Positions 37,630-45,677 of a stretch of 50,202 nucleotides of DNA are shown piece after piece; position 1 is the stretch's first letter, and each line of letters opens with the position of its first letter. Source of the stretch: Burkholderiaceae bacterium. Its GTDB lineage: Bacteria > Pseudomonadota > Gammaproteobacteria > Burkholderiales > Burkholderiaceae_C. The notes below the pieces were generated by a model, which saw only the letters and a list, made by a program, of their open reading frames with translations, was not told the DNA's origin and ran no database searches. The stretch lies in contig JAMLIT010000027.1 of NCBI GenBank assembly GCA_023954035.1, positions 1-50,202 of the forward strand, read 5' to 3'. The position numbers were made by a program, and so were the translations under genes.

Positions 37630-38429
37630 AAATGGGGCGCACGCTTGGCGAGAAAGGCCTCAATGCCCTCGCGATGCTCGGGGCTGTCGGCGTACTGGTA
37701 GGCCTTCTCCACTATGCTTTCCATAGCTGCTTGCGCATACCCCGCAAGCGTGGACGGCGATTTTAAGGCTCGAAGCGTCTGTTTGTTCAGGCGCGCGGCC
37801 TGCGGCGCGAGGGCGACGATGCGGCTGGCGCTGGCCAGTGCCTCTGCAGCGAGGTTCCCGTCCGCCACCACGCGCGAGACAAAGCCGCAGGACTGCATTT
37901 GGAGGGCTGAAAACACCGCGGCTTCCAGGAGCATCTGGCGCGCCACCGTCTCGCCCACCGCGCCGGCCACCAGCTGCGCCTCGCGTGGCGCCATGGGAAA
38001 CCCCAGCCGCGCAATGGGCGCGCCAAACCGGGCCGAAGCGCTGGCGATGCGAATGTCGCAACAACTGGCGATCTCCACGCCCGCCCCCATGCAGGCGCCA
38101 CAGATGCCGGCAACAACGGGAACGTCGCAGGCCTGCATGGCGGCAAGCGCGCCCCAGACTTCGGTTTCATGAAAGTCGCGCAATGCCGCGTCATCGAAGC
38201 GAAATGCCGGATATTCCGAAATGTCGCCGCCTGCACAGAAGGCGACTCCCTCCCCCTGCACCAACACGCAGCGCGCGCTGGCGTCGGCGTTGATTTGCTC
38301 AAACACTGTTTTCAAGTCGCGCCACATGGCGCGCGACATGGCATTCAGACGGCCCGGGTTGTGGATGACGACGCACCGGCCGCCAGCGATGGCGTCCAGC
38401 GGCTCCAAGCGGATGTGGCCTTGTTCCAT
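37626..38429 (-). CDS. Enoyl-CoA hydratase/isomerase of the malonate operon
   Basis: A 267-residue crotonase-fold protein. The oxyanion holes are seen in VAFCAGGDISEY and GICGACMGAGVEIASCCDIRIA; the catalytic-side region is RFGAPIARLGFPMAPREAQL. The usual second Glu of true hydratases (around LPE) is replaced by Arg/Met-rich sequence, so it may be an isomerase, hydrolase or decarboxylase. It lies between the decarboxylase and matB genes (17-base gap, 4-base overlap). A REP-like palindrome is read in frame near its C-terminus (ALKSPSTLAGYAQAAME). Confidence 0.85.
   Translation of the reverse strand: MEQGHIRLEPLDAIAGGRCVVIHNPGRLNAMSRAMWRDLKTVFEQINADASARCVLVQGEGVAFCAGGDISEYPAFRFDDAALRDFHETEVWGALAAMQACDVPVVAGICGACMGAGVEIASCCDIRIASASARFGAPIARLGFPMAPREAQLVAGAVGETVARQMLLEAAVFSALQMQSCGFVSRVVADGNLAAEALASASRIVALAPQAARLNKQTLRALKSPSTLAGYAQAAMESIVEKAYQYADSPEHREGIEAFLAKRAPHF
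37717..37765 (-). repeat. REP-like palindrome, copy D, inside a coding sequence
   Basis: GCTTGCG (37729-37735) and CGCAAGC (37743-37749) form a perfect stem over 7 bases. On the minus strand the flanks AAAATCG and GCAGCTAT match copies A and C in order and spacing. It is read through without a stop by the enoyl-CoA hydratase gene. Confidence 0.6.
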
Positions 38430-38446
38430 GCGTGGCTCGCTTTGCG

Positions 38447-39904
38447 TCAGCCGGCAGCAGCCAACTTTTCGACTTCGCGCGACGCGGCAATCTTGCCCTC
38501 GGCCAGCTGGCTGCGGTGCTTGTCGATGCGCTTGAGGTCGTAGAGGTAATTGACCATCAGGCCGTACGACTGCTTGTGCCCCTTGGCCGAGCGGTCGCCC
38601 GCCCAGTTGATGCGCTCGACGCGCGCGCCGTTGCCCAGGTGAAAGCGCGCCACCGGATCCACCGGGCGGCCATCGACCATTTCCAGCGCCAGGTAGCGCG
38701 CAGCACATTGCTGCAACCACAGGGCCACGGGGGCGCGGGCCGGCAGCACGCTGCTTTGCTCGGCGGCGGCCAGCAAGGCGGCGCTCGCGAGCGCTTCGGG
38801 CCCCTCGAGTGCGAGCGCGGTGGCCAGCTCGCTGCGGCGCTTGTCGTCCAGGCGTTCCAGGGCCTCGGCCGCATGCTTGGCCAGCCAGGCGCGAAAGCCG
38901 GGAATCGGCGAGAGCGTGGCGAATTGGCGCAGACGCGGGAACTCTGCGCTGAGTGTTTCGGCCACGGTCTTGATGAGCGAATCGCCAAAGCTCACGCCGC
39001 GCAGCCCGGTCTGCGTGCTGCTGATGGAATAGAAGATCGCTGTCGTCGCGCGGTCGGGAGCGACCTGCACCGCGCTCTCGTCCAGCAGGGGGGCAATGCT
39101 GTCCGAAATGCGGTCCACCAGCGCGACCTCGACGAAGATGAGCGGCTCCGTCGGAAGGCTGGGGTGAAAGAAGCCATAGCACCGCCGATCGCCCGCCAGC
39201 CGGTTTTTCAGGTCGGCCCAGCTGCGGATGTCGTGCACGGCTTCATATTTGATGAGCTTTTCAATCAGGGACGCCGGCGAATCCCAGGACAGTCGGCGCA
39301 GCTGCAGAAACGCGACGTCGAACCAGGTCGAGAACAGCTGCTCCAGCTCGGCATCGAGCGCCAGCAGGCGTTTGTCGGTCTTGAGGGGTTTGAGCAGCTC
39401 GGCGCGCAGGTCGATGAGAAATTGCATGCCGTCCGGAAAGGCCGAAAAGCGCTGCAGCAGCCGGGTGCGCGGCGAGGTCATGGCCTTGCGCAGCGCGATC
39501 TCCGCCTGGGCCTCTTCGGGTGTGCCTGCGGCGGCCTCATAGCGCTCGCGCGCCGCCTTGAAACGCGAGGCGTCGGGCGCGAACTGCTCGCACAGCAGAA
39601 GCCAGAAATCGCGCCGCTCGCCGGGTTCGGCCGCCGCGTACCAGGTGGCCACAGCCTGAGCACGGCGCCCTCCCTCGACCTCGCTGACGCGGGGAGCGAT
39701 GACATCCTGCAGTTCGATGAGCAGCTTTCGCAAGGCGCGCGGCGACAGGCATTCCTCACCGCGGCGCAGCGTGGCCTGCAGCCGCTCATGCGTGCTGCGT
39801 TCGACGGCAGGCACGGGGGCTGCAGCTGCTGCGTCCTCGGACGCCGGGCGCGCGCTGGTCAGCAGCGCCACGCTGCGCGCAATCCAGTCGGGAACATGGT
39901 TCAT
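38447..39904 (-). CDS. Malonyl-CoA decarboxylase
   Basis: A 485-residue member of the malonyl-CoA decarboxylase family (MatA/MLYCD), giving acetyl-CoA and CO2. The helical N-domain has TWYAAAEPGERRDFWLLLCEQF; the acetyltransferase-like C-domain has YEAVHDIRSWADLKNRL, CYGFFHPSLPTEPLIFVEVALV, AIFYSISSTQTGLRGVSFG and FATLSPIPGFRAWL, which hold the family's Ser and His catalytic positions. The last part, LMVNYLYDLKRIDKH, is also typical. The start is ATG 39904. With matB it makes the malonate-to-acetyl-CoA route. Confidence 0.95.
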   Translation of the reverse strand: MNHVPDWIARSVALLTSARPASEDAAAAAPVPAVERSTHERLQATLRRGEECLSPRALRKLLIELQDVIAPRVSEVEGGRRAQAVATWYAAAEPGERRDFWLLLCEQFAPDASRFKAARERYEAAAGTPEEAQAEIALRKAMTSPRTRLLQRFSAFPDGMQFLIDLRAELLKPLKTDKRLLALDAELEQLFSTWFDVAFLQLRRLSWDSPASLIEKLIKYEAVHDIRSWADLKNRLAGDRRCYGFFHPSLPTEPLIFVEVALVDRISDSIAPLLDESAVQVAPDRATTAIFYSISSTQTGLRGVSFGDSLIKTVAETLSAEFPRLRQFATLSPIPGFRAWLAKHAAEALERLDDKRRSELATALALEGPEALASAALLAAAEQSSVLPARAPVALWLQQCAARYLALEMVDGRPVDPVARFHLGNGARVERINWAGDRSAKGHKQSYGLMVNYLYDLKRIDKHRSQLAEGKIAASREVEKLAAAG

Positions 39905-39984
39905 GGGCTTGATCGGGCAATAGGTGGTACCGGCGCACGCTGCCTCACCCAGCCGGAGCGCGCGCACCGCAAGCGCACATTATT

Positions 39985-39998
39985 CCGGCAATTGCCGG
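39985..39998. promoter_or_regulatory. Perfect palindrome upstream of the malonate operon
   Basis: CCGGCAATTGCCGG is a perfect 14-base palindrome 80 bases before the decarboxylase ATG and 36 bases after the stop of the MerR-type gene. It could be the operator of the malonate operon. The rest of 39905-40034 shows nothing else. Confidence 0.4.
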
Positions 39999-40034
39999 CA
40001 CCACGCGCGAAACCGACCACCCGCCGATCAAGCG

Positions 40035-40520
40035 CTACCCGGCCTTCGTTGGCGGCAGGCCCAAACTCTTGCGCACGCCGTCGTTGATGATGCGCAGCTC
40101 CGCCAGACTGCTTTCGATGTGGTTGCGCTTTTGTTCGAGCTCGGCAATCGCGGTGTCGGTGCGCTCGAGCACGTAGCGCAGCTGCTGCTGTCGGCCTTCT
40201 CCGGCCTGTCCGTACATGTCCAGGTACTGCTTGATCTCGGCCAGCGACGAACCGATGGCCTTGGCCCGCAGGATCAACACCAGACGCGCGCGGTCGCGGC
40301 GGCTGTAGACCCGCGTTCCGTTGATGCGCCGAGGGCTCAGCAAACCTTTGTCTTCGTAGAACCGCAGGGTGCGCGGCGTGACGTCAAAGGCCCTGCACAG
40401 CTCGGTCACGCCGAACAGCTCGGAGTTCGCGTCGTCAGAAAAATGATCGGCCAGCACCTGGCGCGCTGCCTCGTTGGCCGCTGCCTGGCGCTCGCCCGCG
40501 CTGGATGAGCGCCCGGGCAT
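40035..40520 (-). CDS. MerR-family regulator (LiuR-like)
   Basis: A 161-residue MerR protein. Winged helix: LFGVTELCRAFDVTPRTLRFYEDKGLLSPRRINGTRVYSRRD, followed by the long dimer helix and no cysteine metal site at the C-terminus. It sits beside acyl-CoA genes, like LiuR of leucine/isovalerate pathways. The start is ATG 40520, two bases after the SCP2 gene stop. It should control the divergent acyl-CoA carboxylase operon through the palindrome at 40911-40924. Confidence 0.88.
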   Translation of the reverse strand: MPGRSSSAGERQAAANEAARQVLADHFSDDANSELFGVTELCRAFDVTPRTLRFYEDKGLLSPRRINGTRVYSRRDRARLVLILRAKAIGSSLAEIKQYLDMYGQAGEGRQQQLRYVLERTDTAIAELEQKRNHIESSLAELRIINDGVRKSLGLPPTKAG

Positions 40521-40522
40521 GC

Positions 40523-40819
40523 TCAGATGACCCGCTGCAGCTTCATGGCGATGCTCATGTCGCCGCTGACCTTGAATTTGCCGCCCATGAAGCCAGTGAC
40601 CGGGTCGAGCTGGCCGGTGAGCAGCTTGTTCAGGTTCTCCAGCGTGATTTCTACCGTGCAGTCGGCCGCGCCGTCGTCGTTGCTGACGGTGTTGGGGCTG
40701 GATGCGCCGTCGATGAGGATCTGTCCGTCGGCGCCGCAATCGAACTTGAGAACGGCGCCTAGCCCGCTGTTATCGCCCACTTTGGTGCGGATGGCGTCGG
40801 TGCATTCCTGGATGTTCAT
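40523..40819 (-). CDS. SCP2 sterol-binding-domain protein
   Basis: A 98-residue stand-alone SCP2 domain: GAVLKFDCGADGQILIDG, DCTVEITLENLNKLLTGQLDPVTGFMGGKFKVSGDMSIAMKL-type core with the GKFKVSGD signature. Such proteins bind acyl chains or sterols in a hydrophobic tunnel. The start is ATG 40819 with AAGGAC upstream. Its place with the MerR gene opposite an acyl-CoA operon suggests it holds lipophilic CoA esters such as terpenoid or fatty ones. Confidence 0.9.
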   Translation of the reverse strand: MNIQECTDAIRTKVGDNSGLGAVLKFDCGADGQILIDGASSPNTVSNDDGAADCTVEITLENLNKLLTGQLDPVTGFMGGKFKVSGDMSIAMKLQRVI

Positions 40820-40909
40820 GGTTGTCCTTGCAGGTTGGTAATTGGTGCCGTGCATCATAAGAAAATTTGCTGCCTATTACCAAAGGGAAAATACCTATAA
40901 GAAACCTTG

Positions 40910-40938
40910 TTGACGTTAACGTCACGTTCGCCTCTAAT
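40910..40938 (+). promoter_or_regulatory. Promoter and palindromic operator of the acyl-CoA carboxylase operon
   Basis: TTGACG (40910-40915), a 17-base spacer and TCTAAT (40933-40938) make a good sigma-70 promoter for the rightward operon. Over the -35 and spacer lies a perfect palindrome, TGACGTTAACGTCA (40911-40924). This is the expected place for binding by the MerR-type regulator. The start codon is 36 bases beyond the -10. Confidence 0.6.
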
Positions 40939-40973
40939 GGGGCATCTCCTCGTTCCGCAGCTCGCAGCTCGCC

Positions 40974-41882
40974 ATGAATCCGACCACGCCCTTGCCCACA
41001 GTCCACACCGGCCACGCAGGCCACTACGACAGCGTCTTTCGTTCCGGCCTGTTTGCAGGCCGCACCCTCTGGGTCACGGGCGGCGGCAGCGGCATTGGCC
41101 GCTGCACCGCACACGAGCTGGCCTCGCTGGGCGCGCGCGTCGTCATCAGCGGGCGCACCGCCGAAAAACTGGACCGTGTCGCCCAGGAAATCCGCGAGGA
41201 CGGCGGCCTGTGCGAGACCATTGCCTTCGACATCCGCGACGAAGACGCCGTGAAGGTCGCCGTGGCCAGCACGGTGGCGCGCCTGGGGCCTGTTCATGGC
41301 CTGGTCAACAACGCAGGCGGCCAGTTCCCGGCGCCGCTGCAGGCCATCAGCAAGCGCGGCTTCGAAGCGGTGGTCAGCAATAACCTTACCGGCGGCTTTT
41401 TGATGATGCGCGAAGTGTTTCTGCAAAGCATGCAGGAGCATGGCGGCGCAATCGTCAACATGACGGCCGACTTTCGCAACGGCATGCCGGGCATGGCCCA
41501 CTCGGGCGCTGCGCGCTCGGGCATGAGCAACCTGACCATGAGCGCGGCTTTTGAGTGGGCCAGCAGCGGCGTGCGTGTCAACGCGGTGGCCCCGGGCTGG
41601 GTGGCCTCCTCCGGCATGGACAGCTACGGGGGCGCTGTGAAAGCCCTGATCCCGAAGCTGCGCGAACACGTACCGCTGCGCCGCCTGGCAACCGAGGCAG
41701 AAATCAGCGCCGCCATCGTCTTCCTGCTCAGCCCCGGCGCCGCCTTCATCACCGGCATCACGCTGCAGATCGACGGCGCCGCCTCACTGGGTGCACCGCT
41801 TTTCCCCATCATGGAACACCAGCGGTCGCAGCCCTTTGAAGGCTTTCACCGCGCAAAGGCGCCGGAGGTGCTCAAGCCATGA
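40974..41882 (+). CDS. Short-chain dehydrogenase/reductase heading the carboxylase operon
   Basis: A 302-residue SDR with NAD(P) motif WVTGGGSGIGRCTAHELASLGA, NNAG in GLVNNAGGQ and a family-typical AIVNMTADF. The usual YxxxK is changed: the position reads AHSGAARSG, as in the peroxisomal 2,4-dienoyl-CoA reductase branch, so the standard Tyr is absent. Gene order parallels atuB/atuG, the SDRs of the Pseudomonas citronellol pathway. The ribosome site is weak. Its stop overlaps the next ATG by 4 bases. Confidence 0.87.
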   Translation: MNPTTPLPTVHTGHAGHYDSVFRSGLFAGRTLWVTGGGSGIGRCTAHELASLGARVVISGRTAEKLDRVAQEIREDGGLCETIAFDIRDEDAVKVAVASTVARLGPVHGLVNNAGGQFPAPLQAISKRGFEAVVSNNLTGGFLMMREVFLQSMQEHGGAIVNMTADFRNGMPGMAHSGAARSGMSNLTMSAAFEWASSGVRVNAVAPGWVASSGMDSYGGAVKALIPKLREHVPLRRLATEAEISAAIVFLLSPGAAFITGITLQIDGAASLGAPLFPIMEHQRSQPFEGFHRAKAPEVLKP

Positions 41883-43501
41883 CTGCGATCCGTTCGATGA
41901 TCGACGCGAACAGCGACGCCTTTCGCCGCAATGCCGAACGCATGGCCGAGCGTCTGGCCCTGGTGCAAGGCCTGCAGGGCAAGGTGGTGGCCGAGTCGGC
42001 CTCGAAACGCGAAAAATTCGAAAAAAAGGGCCAACTGCTTCCGCGTGAGCGCGTGGCCCGCCTGCTCGACCGGGGCAGCAGCTTCCTGGAACTCTCGGCC
42101 CTGGCGGGGCTGGGCATGCACGACGACGACGGCAAGAAGGCCGTGCTGGGTGGCGGCTCCATCGTCGGCATCGGCCAGGTGGCGGGCAAGCGCGTGCTGA
42201 TTTCCGCCAGCGACAGCGCCGTCAAGGGCGGCACCGTGGCGCCCATGGGCCTCAAGAAGGGGCTGCGTGCCCAGGCGATTGCACTGCAGAACAAGCTGCC
42301 GCTGATTGCGCTGGTCGAATCGGGCGGCGCCAACCTGATGTACCAGGCCGACATTTTTGTCGATGGCGGGCGCAGCTTTGCCAACCAGGCACGCTTGTCA
42401 GCCGCCGGTATTCCGCAAATTGCCGTGGTGCACGGGTCATCGACGGCCGGCGGCGCCTACCTGCCCGGCCTGTCCGACTATGTGGTGCTGGTGAAAGACC
42501 GCTCCAGCATCTACCTGGCGGGCCCGCCCCTGGTGAAGGCCGCCATTGGCGAAGACACCACCGACGAGGAACTGGGCGGCAGCGACCTGCACGCCAGCGT
42601 GACCGGCCTGGGCGAATACCTGGCCGAGAACGATGCCCACGCCATCGCCCTGGCACGCGATCTGATGGACCACCTGCCCTGGGACGAAGCAGGCGGCCCG
42701 AATACCACTGCGCGCGCGCCGCTGTACGACGCTGCCGAACTGATGGGCATTGTGCCTGCCGACGAACGTGAACCGTACGACGCCCGCGAGATCATTGCCC
42801 GCATCGTCGATGGCTCGCACTTTCTGGAATTCAAGGCCAGCTTCGACCGCGACACCCTGTGCGGCCATGCCCGCATCGACGGCCACCGCGTGGGCATCAT
42901 CGCCAACAACGGCCCGATCCAGCCCACGGGTTCGGTGAAGGCCGCGCAGTTCATCCAGCTGTGCGACCAGAGCGGCACGCCGCTGGTGTTTTTGCAGAAC
43001 ACCACGGGCTACATGGTGGGCACGGCGGCCGAGCGGGCGGGTGCCATCAAGCACGGCAGCAAGATGATCCAGGCCGTGGCGAATGCGCGGGTACCCAAAT
43101 TCACCATCGTGGTCGGCGGCTCGTTTGGTGCCGGCAACTACGGCATGTGCGGGCGCGGGTTTGATCCGGACTTCATCTTCACCTGGCCTACCGCGCGCAC
43201 TGCCGTCATGGGCGGCGCGCAGGCGGCCATGGTCATGGAAATGATCAGCCGCGGCAAGTTGGAGCGCGCTGGCGTGCCGATGAACGAGCAGGCCGAGGCC
43301 GGTATCCAGGCCATGAGCGACCAGCTCAGGCGGCGCCTGGATGCCGAGTCGGACGTGCTGTTCGGCACCGCCCGCCTGTGGGACGACGGAATCATCGACC
43401 CGCGCGACACCCGCAGCGTGCTGGCGCAATGCCTGGCCATGGCGCACGACGCCCGCGCGCGCGCGCTGCGCCCCAACACCTTTGGCGTGGCGCGCTTCTA
43501 A
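41879..43501 (+). CDS. Acyl-CoA carboxylase beta (carboxyltransferase) subunit, methylcrotonyl/geranyl-CoA type
   Basis: A 540-residue carboxyltransferase moving CO2 from carboxybiotin to an alpha,beta-unsaturated acyl-CoA. N-half: KLPLIALVESGGANL, SSTAGGAYLPGLSDYVVLV, IYLAGPPLVKAAIGE. C-half: FLQNTTGYMVGTAAERAGAIKHGSKM, VGGSFGAGNYGMCGRGFDP and MGGAQAAMVM. Where methylcrotonyl-CoA carboxylase has a longer insertion ending in FFNQ, this protein reads GGRSFANQ, which I take, with gene order, as favouring a geranyl-CoA or other long-chain substrate. It works with the biotin subunit at 45777. Confidence 0.9.
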   Translation: MTAIRSMIDANSDAFRRNAERMAERLALVQGLQGKVVAESASKREKFEKKGQLLPRERVARLLDRGSSFLELSALAGLGMHDDDGKKAVLGGGSIVGIGQVAGKRVLISASDSAVKGGTVAPMGLKKGLRAQAIALQNKLPLIALVESGGANLMYQADIFVDGGRSFANQARLSAAGIPQIAVVHGSSTAGGAYLPGLSDYVVLVKDRSSIYLAGPPLVKAAIGEDTTDEELGGSDLHASVTGLGEYLAENDAHAIALARDLMDHLPWDEAGGPNTTARAPLYDAAELMGIVPADEREPYDAREIIARIVDGSHFLEFKASFDRDTLCGHARIDGHRVGIIANNGPIQPTGSVKAAQFIQLCDQSGTPLVFLQNTTGYMVGTAAERAGAIKHGSKMIQAVANARVPKFTIVVGGSFGAGNYGMCGRGFDPDFIFTWPTARTAVMGGAQAAMVMEMISRGKLERAGVPMNEQAEAGIQAMSDQLRRRLDAESDVLFGTARLWDDGIIDPRDTRSVLAQCLAMAHDARARALRPNTFGVARF

Positions 43502-43540
43502 GCCCATCGCGCTCCCACAATTTTTTCTGGAGAGAACCCC

Positions 43541-44695
43541 ATGCAATTCACCCCCGAGCACGAGCAGATTGCCGACACCGTGCGCAAGTTTGTCGCCAAC
43601 GAGATCAACCCCTTCACGGCCGAATGGGAAAAGGCCGGCATCTTCCCCGCACGCGCGCTCTTCAAGAAGATGGGCGACCTGGGCCTGCTGGGCATCAAGT
43701 ACCCCACCGAATTTGGCGGCATGGGGCTGGACTTCAGCTACTCCATGGTGATGGCCGAGGCCCTGGGCGATTGCAACGTGGGCGGCGTGCCCATGGCCAT
43801 TGGCGTGCAGACGGACATGTGCACCCCGGCGCTGGCGCGCTTTGGCTCGGACGAGCTGCGCAAGGAGTTTCTGGCCCCCGCCATTGCCGGTGACATGGTG
43901 GGCTGCATCGGCGTGAGCGAGGTCACCGGCGGCTCGGACGTGGCAGCGCTCAAGACCACGGCGCGCAAGGACGGTGGCGACTATGTCATCAATGGCTCCA
44001 AGATGTGGATCACCAACGGCATGCAGGCCGACTGGTGCTGCCTGCTGGCCAACACCTCGGACGGCCCGGTGCACAAGAACAAGTCGCTCATCATGGTGCC
44101 CATGGATGCGCCCGGCATCACACGCCAGAAGATCGAGAAGATCGGCATGCATTCGAGCGACACGGCACAGCTGTTCTTTGACAACGTGCGCGTACCCCAG
44201 CGCAACCTCATTGGACAGGAAGGCGCGGGCTTCATGTTCCAGATGCTGCAGTTCCAGGAAGAGCGCCTGTACGGCGCCGCCAGCAGTCTGCGTTCACTCG
44301 ACAACCTCATCAACCTGACCATCGAATACACCCGCCAGCGGCACACCTTTGGCCAGCCCATCCTGAACAACCAGGTGGTGCATTTCCGTCTGGCCGAGCT
44401 GCGCACCGAGGTGGAGTGCCTGCGCGCGCTGACCTACCGTGCGGTGGAATCCTACGTGGCGGGCAAGGACGTCACCAAACTCGCCTCCATGGCCAAGCTC
44501 AAGGCCGGGCGTCTCTCGCGCGAAGTCACCGACAGCTGCCTGCAGTACTGGGGCGGCATGGGTTTTACGGCCGACAACCCCATCTCGCAGGCCTACCGCG
44601 ACAGCCGACTCATCTCCATCGGCGGCGGTGCCGACGAGATCATGCTGGGCATCATCTGCAAGCTCGAAGGCACCTTACCTGGCAAGCAGCGCTGA
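43541..44695 (+). CDS. Acyl-CoA dehydrogenase (AtuD/isovaleryl-type)
   Basis: A 384-residue FAD acyl-CoA dehydrogenase. FAD and substrate motifs: GCIGVSEVTGGSDVAALKT, GSKMWITNGMQA, RQRHTFGQPI and LQYWGGMGFTADNP. The usual Glu of medium-chain enzymes (near YxxExP) is Asp here, while Glu241 in FQEERLYGAA aligns with the alternative base of isovaleryl-CoA dehydrogenase. So it likely oxidises branched CoA esters such as citronellyl- or isovaleryl-CoA. A GGAGAG site precedes the ATG; it lies 39 bases after the carboxyltransferase gene. Confidence 0.92.
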   Translation: MQFTPEHEQIADTVRKFVANEINPFTAEWEKAGIFPARALFKKMGDLGLLGIKYPTEFGGMGLDFSYSMVMAEALGDCNVGGVPMAIGVQTDMCTPALARFGSDELRKEFLAPAIAGDMVGCIGVSEVTGGSDVAALKTTARKDGGDYVINGSKMWITNGMQADWCCLLANTSDGPVHKNKSLIMVPMDAPGITRQKIEKIGMHSSDTAQLFFDNVRVPQRNLIGQEGAGFMFQMLQFQEERLYGAASSLRSLDNLINLTIEYTRQRHTFGQPILNNQVVHFRLAELRTEVECLRALTYRAVESYVAGKDVTKLASMAKLKAGRLSREVTDSCLQYWGGMGFTADNPISQAYRDSRLISIGGGADEIMLGIICKLEGTLPGKQR

Positions 44696-44708
44696 ACGGT
44701 AGATTGCT

Positions 44709-45527
44709 ATGAATTTTGAAGCTATCACCGCAATCACCACGGGCGCGGTGCTCGAAATAACCCTCAATCGCCCCGAGGTGCGCAACGCCATGTCTTTGGC
44801 CATGGTGGGTGAGTTGCGCCAAGCGCTTGCGCAGGCCGAAAGCACGGCGGGCAGCGCACAGGCCATCCGCGTGGTGGTGCTGCGCGGTGCGGGCGGGCAT
44901 TTCTGCGCCGGGGGCGACCTCAAGGACATGGCAGCGGCCCGCATGCGCGCCGTGCAGAACGCGGGCGACGCTGCCGATCCCATTGCCCATGTGAACGCCG
45001 AATTTGGCCACCTCTGCGCGGCGTTTGCCAACACCCCGCTGGCCGTGGTGGTGGTGCTGGAGGGCACGGTGATGGGCGGCGGCTTTGGGCTGGCCTGTGT
45101 GGCCGATGTGGCGATTGCCACTGAGACCGCCCGCTTCCGACTGCCCGAAACGTCGCTCGGCGTGGTGCCCGCGCAGATTGCACCTTTTCTCGTCGAACGG
45201 CTGGGCTACTCGCAGGCCAAGCGCCTGGCCGTGACCGGCGGGCGGCTCGATGCGACCGAGGCTTTGGCCGTGGGCCTGGTGCACCAGCAGGTGGCGACAG
45301 GCGAAGTGGATGCCGCAGTGCAAGCCGTGCTGGCCGACATCCTGGCCTGCGCGCCCGGGGCCCTGGCAGCCACCAAGGCGCTGATGGCCAAGGCCCGCTG
45401 GAGCGCTCCCGCCGATTTGGTGAACGAAGCCGCCGCCATCTTCTCGCGCGCCGTGCAGGGCCCCGAGGGCCAGGAAGGTACGAGCGCATTTCTGCAGAAA
45501 CGCAAACCAAACTGGGTTCCGGCATGA
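44709..45527 (+). CDS. Enoyl-CoA hydratase (glutaconyl-CoA type, AtuE/LiuC-like)
   Basis: A 272-residue crotonase. Oxyanion-hole segments: GHFCAGGDLKDMAAARM and LEGTVMGGGFGLACVADVAIA; then FRLPETSLGVVPAQIAPFL with the conserved LPE, the pattern of methylglutaconyl- and isohexenylglutaconyl-CoA hydratases. It would hydrate the carboxylase product. The stop overlaps, as ATGA, the original start of the biotin carboxylase gene at 45524. Confidence 0.9.
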   Translation: MNFEAITAITTGAVLEITLNRPEVRNAMSLAMVGELRQALAQAESTAGSAQAIRVVVLRGAGGHFCAGGDLKDMAAARMRAVQNAGDAADPIAHVNAEFGHLCAAFANTPLAVVVVLEGTVMGGGFGLACVADVAIATETARFRLPETSLGVVPAQIAPFLVERLGYSQAKRLAVTGGRLDATEALAVGLVHQQVATGEVDAAVQAVLADILACAPGALAATKALMAKARWSAPADLVNEAAAIFSRAVQGPEGQEGTSAFLQKRKPNWVPA

Positions 45528-45655
45528 GTTTTTCCAAAATACTGATTGCAAACCGGGGTGACCAGCCGCACAGCGGCGCAGCGGCGAAGCCACATTGCCT
45601 GGTGCGCGCAGCGCACGCAGGCGGTTTTTCCGCGATAGGGGCACAGCATGTTTAA
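45524..45655 (+). CDS. Leader ORF 1: original biotin-carboxylase start, interrupted
   Basis: ATG 45524 overlaps the hydratase stop (ATGA) and opens MSFSKILIANRG, the expected first residues of a biotin carboxylase. After codon 11 the sequence leaves the family and runs as DQPHSGAAAKPHCL... to TAA at 45653-45655, 43 codons in all. Its end overlaps the next ATG (45648) by 8 bases. I read it as the native gene start, cut by insertion of a repeat unit. Confidence 0.65.
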   Translation: MSFSKILIANRGDQPHSGAAAKPHCLVRAAHAGGFSAIGAQHV

Positions 45656-45677
45656 GAAGATCCTCATTGCGAATCGC
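45557..45677 (+). repeat. Insertion unit copy 1 at the biotin carboxylase start
   Basis: 121 bases: GGTGACCAGCCGC, two CAGCGGCG microrepeats, AAGCCACATT, a hairpin GCCTG-GTGCGC-GCA-GCGCAC-g-CAGGC (45597-45622), GATAGGGGCAC, then ATG plus ten codons (MFKKILIANR). The right end thus restores the start of the gene it cuts. It has three or four base differences from copy 2 outside the microrepeat. Confidence 0.75.

Noticed and set aside
44696-44735. Possible further REP-like copy at the start of the glutaconyl-type hydratase gene (TTGAAGCTATCA)
   Set aside because: Only one short arm-flank match and no inverted partner; chance is enough.
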